Below are positions 8,636 through 17,175 of a DNA stretch of 64,000 nucleotides, one piece after another. Position numbers and translations under genes: made by a program. Below the pieces are notes generated by a model, which had not been told where the DNA came from, ran no database searches, and saw only the letters and a list, made by a program, of their open reading frames with translations. This DNA comes from JBMOKU01 sp049324315 (lineage in GTDB: Bacteria; Bacillota; Clostridia; Peptostreptococcales; Thermotaleaceae). The stretch spans positions 62,001 to 126,000 of the forward strand of contig JBMOKU010000053.1 in NCBI GenBank assembly GCA_049324315.1. The letters run 5' to 3'. The stretch's first letter is position 1. Every line of letters starts with the position of its first letter.

Positions 8636-9315
8636 GTATTAGTGGTTTAGGGCACTTAAAACTGGATAATTATCAACCCCTGCGAGATGTGGTATTTGAC
8701 CATTTGAGAAATGCCATACTTTCCGGCGACCTGAAACCCGGTGAAAGATTGATGGAGGTTCAAGTGGCAGAACAACTGGGAGTCAGTAGAACGCCTGTTA
8801 GAGAAGCGATCCGCAAGCTTGAACTGGAAGGCCTTGTGGTTATGATGGCTAGAAAAGGTGCCTATGTGGCGGATGTGTCGGTTAAGGATATTCTGGAAGT
8901 TTTGGAAGTAAGGAGTGTATTGGAAGGTTTAGCGGCTTATTTGGCAGCGGAAAGGATCACAGAGGAAGAACTGGAGGAACTACAACATATTACAAACCAA
9001 TTTAAGGGATATATCGAATCCGGAGAGAAAGAGGGCATGATCGAAAAGGATCGAGAGTTTCATGATAGAATCTTCCGCTCAACCCATAACAATAAGCTTA
9101 TACAAATTGCCCAAGGCTTACAGGAACAGGTACAAAGATTTCGTATAACATATTTCTCTGAGTATCATGGGTCCACTGCATTACCTTCAGAGCATCAGGC
9201 AATCGTGGAGGCTATCTCAAACAGAGAAGCCGTTCAGGCACAAAAACTGGCCTATGAACATATTGAAATGCTTCAAGATACGATTATTGACTTGGCAAAA
9301 GGAATAGAAAGATAA
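8632..9315 (+). CDS. GntR-family transcriptional regulator, FadR subfamily
   Basis: 227 aa. N-terminal winged HTH (LKPGERLMEVQVAEQLGVSR, then TPVREAIRKLELEGLV) and an all-helical FCD effector domain with metal-site-like residues (EFHDRIFRSTHN, SEHQAIVEAI). It overlaps ispE by 4 bases and is followed by a terminator, so it is the last gene of a two-gene unit. The ligand is unknown; FCD regulators usually sense organic acids or metabolites of nearby pathways, but no clear target lies alongside. Confidence 0.92.
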   Translation: MSISGLGHLKLDNYQPLRDVVFDHLRNAILSGDLKPGERLMEVQVAEQLGVSRTPVREAIRKLELEGLVVMMARKGAYVADVSVKDILEVLEVRSVLEGLAAYLAAERITEEELEELQHITNQFKGYIESGEKEGMIEKDREFHDRIFRSTHNNKLIQIAQGLQEQVQRFRITYFSEYHGSTALPSEHQAIVEAISNREAVQAQKLAYEHIEMLQDTIIDLAKGIER

Positions 9316-9354
9316 AACAGAAAAAGCGTCATCCGGCGCTTTTTCTGTTTTTTT
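9315..9354 (+). terminator. Rho-independent terminator after ispE-gntR
   Basis: ACAGAAAAAGCG pairs with CGCTTTTTCTGT around a short loop and is followed by TTTTTT. Confidence 0.9.
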
Positions 9355-9420
9355 GAATGTTGAATAGCTAGACGGAAATATGCAAATAGTAAAGTATAGA
9401 AATTTCATGGAAAAGGGGAA

Positions 9421-9645
9421 ATGGATGTTATGGAAATCCTTAAGATGTTTTATCAGGAAATTAAAGATGTATATAGTTTCAATGCCCTGCTCATTGTGGC
9501 TGCGATAGGGATATATATGATCGTTGTTGATGCTAGAAATCTTAAGAAAAAGAAGTTGAAAAAAGAAGAGAAAATTTGCAAGTTTTTGGGATACGGTTAT
9601 ATAGTAGGCGGTGTCGGATTGTATGTTGTGACTAAGTTGATGTAA
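9421..9645 (+). CDS. Small two-span membrane protein (possible CLC_0170 family)
   Basis: 74 aa, ATG 9421 after AGGGGAA. Two hydrophobic helices (FNALLIVAAIGIYMIVV and YIVGGVGLYVV) flank a strongly basic cytosolic loop (NLKKKKLKKEEK). The layout resembles the clostridial CLC_0170 family of small membrane proteins of unknown function, recalled but not checked. It lies upstream of the germinant receptor operon on the same strand but is separated from it by ~230 bases with a repeat. No function is proposed. Confidence 0.6.
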   Translation: MDVMEILKMFYQEIKDVYSFNALLIVAAIGIYMIVVDARNLKKKKLKKEEKICKFLGYGYIVGGVGLYVVTKLM

Positions 9646-9702
9646 TTGCAGCAATATTGACAAACGACTTCAAATATCTTGTAGGATACTATCTGTAGCA
9701 TT

Positions 9703-9787
9703 CGGTTCACGATACACGGTTCACGTTGTCCGATACTGAAGCCAGTCTTTGAGTTTTTTTACGTGTATCGCGTATCGTGCATCGAAC
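9703..9787. repeat. Dispersed repeat, family D (CGATACACG-type)
   Basis: TTCACGATACACGGTTCACG on the left and CGTGTATCGCGTATCGTGCA on the right form an imperfect inverted repeat with perfect CGATACACG/CGTGTATCG arms. Related short units occur at 43451, 54303 and 57158. Confidence 0.55.
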
Positions 9788-9873
9788 TCTGAAGGTAAAA
9801 CTCTTATATATTATAAAAAAACTTCATTATTTAGTGAACTTTTATAGATAATAGAAACTTAAGGAGGTATCAT

Positions 9874-11463
9874 ATGAGTCTTTTTGATGAGTTGCTTCCC
9901 AAAGAAGAGGATAAAGAAATCAAGATACCGGTCAAAGAAAATTACGAGGATAATCTGAAAAAAATCAAGGAAATATTAACAGACTGTGATGATGTCATCT
10001 ACAGAGAATTTGTTGGTGGAAAAGATCAGTCTTTAAAATTTGCCACCATCTATGCAGAAGGATTGTCAGACAAAAATTTGTTGAATGAGTACATACTGAA
10101 AAACCTCATGCTGCTGGCCCGGATGGCGGACTTAGAAGTACATACATTCAAAAAGAAGATGTATGAAATCATCAAGGATGGTACCTTGTCTGTTACAGAT
10201 CTAAAGGAACTGGAAGATCTCAGCGAAGCAGTGGATATGATTTTATCTGGAGAAACCATCCTGATTTTAGATAAGTGGGATAAAGTGCTGATGATTGCAT
10301 CAAAGGGATGGCCCATGAGGGGAATCAGCGAGCCCAGTACAGAGACAGTTATCCGTGGTCCGGCTGAAGGCTTTTCTGAAACCCTTAGAGTCAATACGGC
10401 GCTGGTACGAAGAAGAATCAGAGACCCAAAATTTAAAATCAAACAGATGAAAGTAGGAAAAAGATCTCAGACAGATATTGCGGTTCTCTATATAGAAGAG
10501 ACCGTTAATGAAGATGTGTTAAAGATGGTCTTAAAAAGACTGGATAAAATAGATATTGATGCAATTTTAGAGAGTGGATATATCGAGCAGTTAATAGAGG
10601 ATAACTGGCGATCGCCTTTTCCACAGATTCAACATACCCAGAGACCTGACACGGTAGCAGCTGCTCTCTATGAGGGCAGGATAGCCATTATTGTTGACAA
10701 TACACCATTTGTATTGATTGTGCCTTCTACGGTAGTTACATTGATTCAATCACCAGAAGATTATTATGAACGTTTTTTTGTAGCCACAGGGGTCAGAATA
10801 CTGCGATTTATTGCAATTCTTGTGGCACTGCTGCTGCCGGCCTTTTATATAGCCATTACATCTTATCATCCGCAGATGCTGCCCACAGACTTAGCCCTTT
10901 ATGTGGCAGGAAGTAGAAATAATGTACCTTTCCCTGCTTTTATCGAGGCATTTTTGATGGAAGCTTCCATCGAGCTATTAAGAGAAGCCGGTATTCGATT
11001 ACCCGGACCCATTGGTTCTACCATCGGTATCGTGGGTGGCTTGGTGCTGGGACAGGCGGCAGTAGAGGCCGGTATTGTCAGCCCTTTGGTTGTGATCATT
11101 GTTGCTTTTACAGCCATGGCTACCTATGCTTCTCCCAGCTACAGCCTTGCCATCTCATTCAGGCTGTTGAGGTTCATTTTTATGATCTTTGCGTCTGTAT
11201 TAGGCTTATATGGAATCATCTTAGCTTCTCTTATTTTACTGATTCATCTATGCAATTTAAAAAGCTTTGGTGTTCCTTACCTCAGTCCTTTTGTAGAGGG
11301 AGATACGGCTTTGAAGGATTTTAAAGATGTATTTATTAGGGCTCCCCTGCACTTAATGAAGAAGCGTCCACAGTTTTTGCACAGAAAGGACAGCGTTAGA
11401 GTGAATACGAACCGGGATTCTGCTGGAGGAGAAGGCGGTGATGACAGTGAGACGGAACAATGA
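9874..11463 (+). CDS. Spore germination protein, GerA subunit of germinant receptor
   Basis: 529 aa GerA/SpoVAF-type membrane protein, the A subunit of a nutrient germinant receptor in the spore inner membrane. It has the long soluble N-terminal domain (DVIYREFVGGKDQSLKFATI, VLILDKWDKV-like strands), the conserved WPMRGISEPSTETVIRGPAE and AALYEGRIAIIVDNTPFVLI segments, then 4-5 membrane spans and a soluble tail. ATG 9874 follows AAGGAGG. It overlaps gerB by 23 bases. The operon is expected to be forespore (sigma-G) expressed, but no clear sigma-G site was found by eye. Confidence 0.95.
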   Translation: MSLFDELLPKEEDKEIKIPVKENYEDNLKKIKEILTDCDDVIYREFVGGKDQSLKFATIYAEGLSDKNLLNEYILKNLMLLARMADLEVHTFKKKMYEIIKDGTLSVTDLKELEDLSEAVDMILSGETILILDKWDKVLMIASKGWPMRGISEPSTETVIRGPAEGFSETLRVNTALVRRRIRDPKFKIKQMKVGKRSQTDIAVLYIEETVNEDVLKMVLKRLDKIDIDAILESGYIEQLIEDNWRSPFPQIQHTQRPDTVAAALYEGRIAIIVDNTPFVLIVPSTVVTLIQSPEDYYERFFVATGVRILRFIAILVALLLPAFYIAITSYHPQMLPTDLALYVAGSRNNVPFPAFIEAFLMEASIELLREAGIRLPGPIGSTIGIVGGLVLGQAAVEAGIVSPLVVIIVAFTAMATYASPSYSLAISFRLLRFIFMIFASVLGLYGIILASLILLIHLCNLKSFGVPYLSPFVEGDTALKDFKDVFIRAPLHLMKKRPQFLHRKDSVRVNTNRDSAGGEGGDDSETEQ

Positions 11464-12553
11464 TATCATTCTGAGCAGTCAATTGACGTTGATATTGGCC
11501 GGGACTATGATCGGAGTTGGCGTCTTATCCCTACCTCGAGGCGTTACAGAAATGGCGGGTCCCGACGGATGGATATTACTGATCGTGAGCTCAATTGTTG
11601 CCTTGATAATAGGATTGGTTATTGCAGCAGTAGGAAAAAAACATCCGGATAAAAATTATGTAGAGATGGTAAGCTGGATGCTGAGTAAGCCTATTGGTAT
11701 TCTTATTTCCATTGGCTTTGTCATATACTTTCTTATTTTTGCAGCCGTTGAGATAAGAGTCTTTGGTGAAGTAACAAAGCAGTACTTGTTGATTAATACG
11801 CCCTTTGAAATTTTGGCCCTTACGCTATTGTTTTCGACGGTCTACTTAGTGAGGAGTGGTGTAGAGTGTATTGCCAGAATGGCGCAAATTATTCTGCCTA
11901 TAACGCTTATTATTTCCATTATCATCATTTTGCCTGTTATTCATGAATTGAATATGAGCCATCTTCTACCGATTATGAGAACTCCGGTTTTAAAGATCGT
12001 GAAATCTATCCCTATAACTTTTTTTAGTTTTCAGGGGTTTGAGATGATTCTTGTTTTTTCTGTGTTTGTTAAGGATACCCAGAAAATCAGCCGCAGTACA
12101 GCTGTGAGCATAGGTATTACCACAGCATACTATCTATTGTTTGTTATCATTGTGGTGGCAAGATTTGGTATTATTGAGACAACCCATATTGTTTGGCCGG
12201 TTTTAGAAATATTCAAAACAGTGGATATCCCCGGTGCATTTGTAGAAAATATTGATGCCTTTATTATGAGTATCTGGATACTCTCCGTATTTTTGACCCT
12301 TGCAGTTATCTACTATGGGGCTGCGGTGATCATGAGCTGGATTATAAAATCCAAAGAATATAATTATTTCGTACTACCGCTTTTGCCGATTATCTTATTA
12401 CTGTCGATGATACCGGATAATGTGGCGCAAGCCAGTAAATTTTTGGATATCTTCTCTCTTTATGTAGGAACATTCTATGTGGTGATACTCCCTATTTTAC
12501 TTCTAATCATCAGTTTTTTCAAAAAGGAAAAAGGGGTGAAGCGAAGTGGGTAG
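11441..12553 (+). CDS. Spore germination protein, GerB permease subunit
   Basis: About 370 aa, amino-acid-permease-like membrane protein with ten or so spans, the probable germinant-binding B subunit. Conserved GerB start: ILAGTMIGVGVLSLPRGVTE. ATG 11441 is chosen over GTG 11438; GGAGGAGAAGG lies upstream inside gerA. It overlaps gerA by 23 bases and gerC by 8. The small unwound-helix motif near the N-terminus (GTMIGVGVL) is the usual substrate site in the APC fold. Confidence 0.94.
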   Translation: MTVRRNNDIILSSQLTLILAGTMIGVGVLSLPRGVTEMAGPDGWILLIVSSIVALIIGLVIAAVGKKHPDKNYVEMVSWMLSKPIGILISIGFVIYFLIFAAVEIRVFGEVTKQYLLINTPFEILALTLLFSTVYLVRSGVECIARMAQIILPITLIISIIIILPVIHELNMSHLLPIMRTPVLKIVKSIPITFFSFQGFEMILVFSVFVKDTQKISRSTAVSIGITTAYYLLFVIIVVARFGIIETTHIVWPVLEIFKTVDIPGAFVENIDAFIMSIWILSVFLTLAVIYYGAAVIMSWIIKSKEYNYFVLPLLPIILLLSMIPDNVAQASKFLDIFSLYVGTFYVVILPILLLIISFFKKEKGVKRSG

Positions 12554-13721
12554 AAGCAAAATACTTTTATTGATGATGATAGGGCTAATTACACTAACTG
12601 GTTGTTGGGATAAGGTAGAAATCGACGCCAGGGCTTTTATTGTCGGTATTGGTGTTGATAAATTTAACGAGGAAGAGGTCAAACAGAAAAAAGATACAGA
12701 GAAAGAAACGGAGGCACCGAAGGAAGCACCTGAAAGCCGATATAGTATTACCTACGTTTCTCCTAATACAGGATTGATTGCAGGTAAGGGTGAAGGCGAT
12801 CCCAATTATAAGTTTGTGACCGTTGCTCAAAATTTCTATGAGGCTGAAAGTGAGGTTAAGACGCGATTAGGTGCAGATCCTTTCATGGGGCATACAAAGG
12901 TGATTGTCATTGGAAATGAAGTAGCTGAAAATGAATATATGATGCGTGAAGTGCTTGACACCATCGAAAGGAATCCGTTGATTGGAAGAAAAGTGAATTT
13001 TTTGATGACTCCCGGAACGGCGAAGGATGTACTCTTTGCGGAACCCCAGATTGATCCGAAAGCGGCATTATATATCCGAAGTATTATCGAAAAGATCAGC
13101 AATCCCGGCAGAATGCCTGATGCGGATCTGGGATATATCCTTCGCAGTCTCCATGAAAGCAGGGCTGCCATTGTACCAAGAGTATTGGCCTCAAAAGACG
13201 GCATCAAAATCGCCGGTGCCGCCGTGTTAAAGGATTATAAAAGCGTGGGATGGTTAGGAGAACGGGAAACGCGGGCCGTCATGTTCATGCAGGATAAGCT
13301 GAAATTTGGTGTAACAACGGTCAAAGTGGAAGATTTGCTCATTCCCTGTACGTTTGATAACTCCAAGACCAAAATGAAGGTCGTAGAAAAGGATGGTGTC
13401 ATAACGACGACTTTTACCGTTGAGGCAGAAGGTGTCATACAACAGCATTTTTTTGAACGCCGAGGACAGACACTAAGCGATGAGTACATGAAGAAAGTGG
13501 GGAGAGCTGTCTCGGAAAAAATTAGGACAGAAATTGAAGATACCTATAAACTAATTCAAAAGAAATATGGAGCGGATGTAACACAAGTAGGTGAATACTT
13601 ACGAAAGCATGAGCCTGATTTGTGGGAGAAGATAAAAGGGAATTGGGATGAAATATTTCCAACCACCAAAGTAGAGGCTGTGGTAGACTATAAAATCAGA
13701 CGAGTCGGTGTTGTGAAGTAG
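12546..13721 (+). CDS. Spore germination lipoprotein, Ger(x)C family
   Basis: 391 aa C subunit of the receptor. GTG 12546 follows AAGGGGTG. The lipobox LTGC gives lipidated Cys20, followed by the family hallmark WDKVEIDARAFIVGIGVDK. The remaining ~370 residues form the three-domain GerC fold, ending DEIFPTTKVEAVVDYKIRRVG. A charged insert (about residues 44-58, rich in Lys/Glu) follows the first strand. It overlaps gerB by 8 bases and completes a gerABC operon. Confidence 0.94.
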   Translation: MGRSKILLLMMIGLITLTGCWDKVEIDARAFIVGIGVDKFNEEEVKQKKDTEKETEAPKEAPESRYSITYVSPNTGLIAGKGEGDPNYKFVTVAQNFYEAESEVKTRLGADPFMGHTKVIVIGNEVAENEYMMREVLDTIERNPLIGRKVNFLMTPGTAKDVLFAEPQIDPKAALYIRSIIEKISNPGRMPDADLGYILRSLHESRAAIVPRVLASKDGIKIAGAAVLKDYKSVGWLGERETRAVMFMQDKLKFGVTTVKVEDLLIPCTFDNSKTKMKVVEKDGVITTTFTVEAEGVIQQHFFERRGQTLSDEYMKKVGRAVSEKIRTEIEDTYKLIQKKYGADVTQVGEYLRKHEPDLWEKIKGNWDEIFPTTKVEAVVDYKIRRVGVVK

Positions 13722-13740
13722 GAGCGAACAGTGTTCGCTC
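13722..13740. promoter_or_regulatory. Hairpin just after gerC, no T-run
   Basis: GAGCGAAC/GTTCGCTC forms an 8-bp stem directly after the stop codon. The absence of a T-tract makes classical termination doubtful. Confidence 0.4.
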
Positions 13741-13793
13741 GCCGAGTGAGACATGGGGACAAGTGAGACATGGGTACAGTCCCTCAGTCACGC
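13741..13793. repeat. Half copy of repeat family B (inverted)
   Basis: ACATGGGTACAGTCCCTCAGTCACGCC matches the inverted left half of family B. The other half is missing, replaced by the IS605-like end that follows. Confidence 0.5.
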
Positions 13794-13804
13794 CTGTGGA
13801 GAGT

Positions 13805-13864
13805 GTAGGTTACGAACTCGTGGAAACAGGAAGCCATCCACTTCTATAAGTGGTGGTAGTTCAC
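13805..13864 (+). mobile_element. Remnant of an IS200/IS605-type (TnpB) right end
   Basis: TAGGTTACGAACTCGTGGAA, then ACAGGAAGCC, a small hairpin CCACTT-CTAT-AAGTGG and TGGTAGTTCAC. This order is what I recall for the right ends of clostridial tnpB elements, where the same bases encode the 3' part of the guide-type RNA. No transposase or tnpB reading frame is nearby, so it would be a solo, decayed end. The match is from memory and needs a search. Confidence 0.45.
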
Positions 13865-13925
13865 CAATCTCGAACTATCCCTATATCTTTTCCACAAAAC
13901 ACCAAGGAAAAATTTAATCAATGCA

Positions 13926-13954
13926 GTTTAAAATTTCCCCCATTTGCTAATACT
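13926..13954 (+). promoter_or_regulatory. Sigma-F-type promoter of spoIIR
   Basis: -35 GTTTA (13926-13930), 15-base spacer, -10 GCTAATACT (13946-13954). Both elements fit the sigma-F consensus (GYWTA, GSHNANAMT). The expected start point is near 13961, 31 bases before the spoIIR ATG. spoIIR is a sigma-F gene in other spore formers, so element and gene agree. Confidence 0.7.
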
Positions 13955-13986
13955 GAAAGTAGAATAAATCATTAGCAATGGGGGAA
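13935..13986. repeat. 16-bp inverted repeat around the spoIIR promoter and ribosome site
   Basis: TTCCCCCATTTGCTAAT (13935-13951) and ATTAGCAATGGGGGAA (13971-13986) are complementary with one bulged T. The left arm overlaps the -10 element and the right arm holds the ribosome site GGGGGAA. Confidence 0.65.
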
Positions 13987-13991
13987 TTCTT

Positions 13992-14690
13992 ATGGAACCG
14001 AGAATAAAAGTGGTACATATGAATCATGTAAGGAAAAAATTTATCCTAGGTATTTTTTTAATTGGACTTATTACATTATTTTTCTATGGTTTTACCGAGG
14101 ATGTTTATCAAAACCAAGAAAGCTATAAGGAGCACTTGATTCGATTTCATGTATTGGCTAACAGTGATTCTCCTGAAGATCAAGCCTTGAAACTAAAGGT
14201 GAGGGACAAGATTATTCAGGAGATGAATCCCAAATTCGAGAAATCTGCCAGTTTAGATGAAACCAGGAGCATCATCGAGGATAATTTGGACGACATTCGG
14301 GAGATAGCGCTGCAGCAGATCCGGGAAGAGGGCAGTGATTATGATGTGAAGGTTAGTCTGGGAGAATCCATATTTCCTACGAAAAACTACGGCAGCATTA
14401 CCTTGCCTGCAGGGACCTATGAAGCTCTGCGGGTTGTCATAGGAAGAGGAGAAGGTGCAAACTGGTGGTGTGTATTGTTTCCGCCTCTGTGTTTTATCGA
14501 TATGGAGCATGGCATGACAGATGATCGTACAAAACAAGAGCTGATGAATGTCCTGACAGAGGAAGAATACAATATGATTCGAACGGCCAGCAGTGATGAT
14601 GAAATTCCTGTAAAGTTAAAGTTTAAAGTGGTTGAGATATTGGAAGAAGCGAGGGTTAAATGGGATCAAATGGTGGGCATGAAACAATAA
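13992..14690 (+). CDS. spoIIR: Stage II sporulation protein R
   Basis: 232 aa signalling protein made in the forespore. It is exported to the intermembrane space and triggers SpoIIGA to process pro-sigma-E in the mother cell. Signal helix at about residues 15-35 (FILGIFLIGLITLFFYGF), then family signatures IRFHVLANSDSPEDQALKLK, VRDKIIQEM, the central FPTKNYGSITLPAG and WWCVLFPPLCFID. ATG 13992 follows GGGGGAATTCTT. A sigma-F promoter match precedes it and a terminator follows, so it is monocistronic. Confidence 0.95.
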   Translation: MEPRIKVVHMNHVRKKFILGIFLIGLITLFFYGFTEDVYQNQESYKEHLIRFHVLANSDSPEDQALKLKVRDKIIQEMNPKFEKSASLDETRSIIEDNLDDIREIALQQIREEGSDYDVKVSLGESIFPTKNYGSITLPAGTYEALRVVIGRGEGANWWCVLFPPLCFIDMEHGMTDDRTKQELMNVLTEEEYNMIRTASSDDEIPVKLKFKVVEILEEARVKWDQMVGMKQ

Positions 14691-14703
14691 ATTATAAGTA
14701 TAG

Positions 14704-14740
14704 AACTGAGGCGGTAAAGTAATACCCCTCAGTTTTTATT
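14704..14740 (+). terminator. Rho-independent terminator after spoIIR
   Basis: AACTGAGG (14704-14711) pairs with CCTCAGTT (14727-14734), then TTTATT. Confidence 0.78.
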
Positions 14741-14806
14741 ATGACTATAAGAGAATTAAATTTTCCATTTTGTGACGTAAAAGTTGAATGATGCGACATA
14801 GAAAAC

Positions 14807-14907
14807 CCGGAGCGGCATGGAAACCGCCCCCTACAGTGATTGATGGATGTGGCCATGTAGGGGCAGGTTTCCACGCCTGCCCGTTGGTGGGTTTCCATGA
14901 CCGCCCG
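14807..14907 (-). repeat. Dispersed repeat family A, inverted copy plus extra half
   Basis: One full copy of family A in inverse orientation (AGCGGCATGGAAACCGCCCC, spacer with TGATTGATGGATG, then AGGGGCAGGTTTCCACGCC), followed by a second degenerate half (GTGGGTTTCCATGACCGCCC). It fills most of the 380-base gap between spoIIR and sleB; nothing else is seen there. Confidence 0.8.
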
Positions 14908-15070
14908 TTATATTTTATATCAATTGCCCATGCTGCGAAGCATCTTTTTCATAATATGTAACCTTCAACATGAATTCTCATATGCAATTATAACCAATCC
15001 TGTAACACAAGAATAAATGTCCTTTCCAGTACAAAAAATAATTTTAAACAAAAGGAAAGGAGGAATCTTA

Positions 15071-15778
15071 TTGAAAAAGGTTGCGATGTTTACTTGTGTT
15101 ACGTTGATTTTTGTTTTTAGTATTTCAGTCATGTACATAGACAGTTATTTCAATATCGGAGCTGCACAAGAAACCTTATATTGGGGCTCTAGTGGAGATC
15201 CAGTAAAAAAACTTCAATCCACATTGAAAAAATGGGGATATTATGACGGACCCATTGATGGTGTCTACGGTGGAGGAACCTTTGAAGCAGTTAAAAAATT
15301 TCAAAGAACCAATGGTTTAACCGCTGACGGTGTTGTAGGAACGAAAACCCTGGAAGCTCTAGGATTTCCAGTGAAGCAGCAGGCCAAGCAGCCCGATTAT
15401 AAGCCCAGCAGCGCCGGGGTATCCAGAGATGATGAGGTTTCTTTAATGGCAAAGGCCATAACCGGAGAAGCAAGAGGTGAGCCCTATACAGGACAGGTGG
15501 CAGTAGGTGCCGTTATCTTGAACAGAGTCAGACACCCATCCTTTCCCAATACCATTGCAGGCGTTATTTATCAACCAGGTGCCTTCACAGCAGTCAGCGA
15601 TGGCCAGATCAATTTGCCCCCGGCAGACAGCTGCTTAAAGGCTGCCCGGGATGCTATCAACGGATGGGACCCTACAGGAGGATGTATATATTATTGGAAT
15701 CCTGCTACGGCGACCAGCAAATGGATATGGTCTAGAACGGTGGAAAAGAAGATCGGAAAACATTGGTTTGGTAACTGA
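15071..15778 (+). CDS. sleB: Spore cortex-lytic enzyme SleB
   Basis: 235 aa lytic transglycosylase that degrades spore cortex muramic-lactam peptidoglycan during germination. TTG 15071 is chosen over the upstream ATG 15017 because GGAAAGGAGG lies just ahead of it. Layout: signal helix (residues 1-30), peptidoglycan-binding domain (about 36-95, GDPVKKLQSTLKKWGYYDGP), linker, and a Hydrolase_2 domain (about 118-235) with the catalytic Glu in ITGEARGEPYTGQVAVGAVI and terminal KKIGKHWFGN. It is followed 14 bases later by ypeB, the usual partner. Confidence 0.95.
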   Translation: MKKVAMFTCVTLIFVFSISVMYIDSYFNIGAAQETLYWGSSGDPVKKLQSTLKKWGYYDGPIDGVYGGGTFEAVKKFQRTNGLTADGVVGTKTLEALGFPVKQQAKQPDYKPSSAGVSRDDEVSLMAKAITGEARGEPYTGQVAVGAVILNRVRHPSFPNTIAGVIYQPGAFTAVSDGQINLPPADSCLKAARDAINGWDPTGGCIYYWNPATATSKWIWSRTVEKKIGKHWFGN

Positions 15779-15792
15779 AGGAGGTGGAAAGG

Positions 15793-17154
15793 ATGAAATA
15801 CGCAGTACCGATTATACTGGCGATTGCTCTAGTCGTTTCTGGTGTATGGGGATATAATCAAAATCAAGAGAAAAACGATTATTATACATTCCTCGACAAC
15901 CAATTTCAGCGGATGTATTATGACATGATGGGCAGCGTGGAAAGTATTACTACAGATCTGTCTAAGCTTATGGTGTCATCACAAACCATGGAAAACGTGG
16001 TGTTATACTCTAATGTATGGCAAAATGCCTATAATGCCCAAGAAAAACTGTCGCAGCTTCCCATAAGGCATGCAGACATTAGCAAGACAGAGAAATTTCT
16101 CAGTCAGGTGGGAGATTACACCTTGGCCATGTCAAAGAGAAATCTAAAGGGGGAGCAGTTAAGCGACGAAGAAATGGAAAATCTCGAAAAGCTGCACAAT
16201 TATGCTCTGGATTTATCCAAGGAACTTCATGAACTACAGAAAAAGGCCCTTAAGGATACTGTCTGGAAGGGAGAACTAAGAAAGAAAACTGCAAAGAATC
16301 TGGAAAAGCAGGAAAAAGAAGAAAATCCCATTCAATTAAAGTTTAACAAATTTGAAGAAAGAATGGTCGAATATCCCGAGCTCATTTACGATGGACCGTT
16401 TTCTGAGCATGTCATCAAAGGCATGAAGCCAAGGTTGCAGGGAGAGAAAATATCAGAGGAAGATGCGAAGAAGAAGGTAATCGAATTTTTAGGAAAAGGG
16501 AAGATTGAGAAAGTGGAGGAAACGGCAAACGGTAAGGGCAGAATCGACACCTACAGCTTTGAAGTGATCCCTGAAAACAAAGACAAAGACAAGCGCAATC
16601 CTGTATATATTGATATTAGTCAGAGAAAAGGCTATGTTGTTTGGATCCTTAATAATCGTAAGATAGAAAAAGTAAATCTTTCTGTGAAGCAAGCCATCAA
16701 GCATGCTTCCAAATTCTTGGAAGAAAAGGGCTTTAAGAACATGTCTGCTATGTATACCCTCCGCTATGATGGCGTTGTACTGATAAACTTCGTATACACA
16801 CAGGATGATGTCGTGATGTATCCTGATCTGGTTAAGGTAAAGGTTGCCTTGGACAATGGAGAAATCGTAGGCTTTGATAGTACGGCTTTTCTTACGACGA
16901 ATTATCAGCGAGATATCCCTAAACCGCAGCTGACACCAGAGCAGGCACAGGAGAAAATCAGTGTTCGAGCTAAAGTCTTAGAATCTCCCCGCCTGTGCTA
17001 TATCCCTACGGATTCCTTTGGAGAGATTTTCTGCTACGAGTTTGAAACAGAGTATAAGGGAGATACATTTTTAATCTATATCAATGCAGTGAATGGTCAG
17101 GAAGAAAAGATATTAAAGACGATAATCGGTGAAAATGGTACGTTGATGATTTAG
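15793..17154 (+). CDS. ypeB: Germination protein YpeB
   Basis: About 453 aa, spore protein needed for stable SleB incorporation. ATG 15793 is chosen because AGGAGGTG precedes it; GTG 15784 overlaps that ribosome site. One N-terminal membrane helix (YAVPIILAIALVVSGVWGY) is followed by a long helical region and PepSY-like repeats in the C-terminal half (ISEEDAKKKVIEFLGKGKI, LTPEQAQEKISVRAKVLESP), which match the known YpeB layout. It forms the sleB-ypeB operon, expected to be forespore expressed. Confidence 0.94.
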   Translation: MKYAVPIILAIALVVSGVWGYNQNQEKNDYYTFLDNQFQRMYYDMMGSVESITTDLSKLMVSSQTMENVVLYSNVWQNAYNAQEKLSQLPIRHADISKTEKFLSQVGDYTLAMSKRNLKGEQLSDEEMENLEKLHNYALDLSKELHELQKKALKDTVWKGELRKKTAKNLEKQEKEENPIQLKFNKFEERMVEYPELIYDGPFSEHVIKGMKPRLQGEKISEEDAKKKVIEFLGKGKIEKVEETANGKGRIDTYSFEVIPENKDKDKRNPVYIDISQRKGYVVWILNNRKIEKVNLSVKQAIKHASKFLEEKGFKNMSAMYTLRYDGVVLINFVYTQDDVVMYPDLVKVKVALDNGEIVGFDSTAFLTTNYQRDIPKPQLTPEQAQEKISVRAKVLESPRLCYIPTDSFGEIFCYEFETEYKGDTFLIYINAVNGQEEKILKTIIGENGTLMI

Positions 17155-17175
17155 TATGATGAAGGAGGTATCAAT

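Noticed and set aside
9217..9663. 148-codon open frame on the minus strand
   Set aside because: Covers the end of the GntR gene, a terminator and the small membrane protein gene; no ribosome site or recognisable product.
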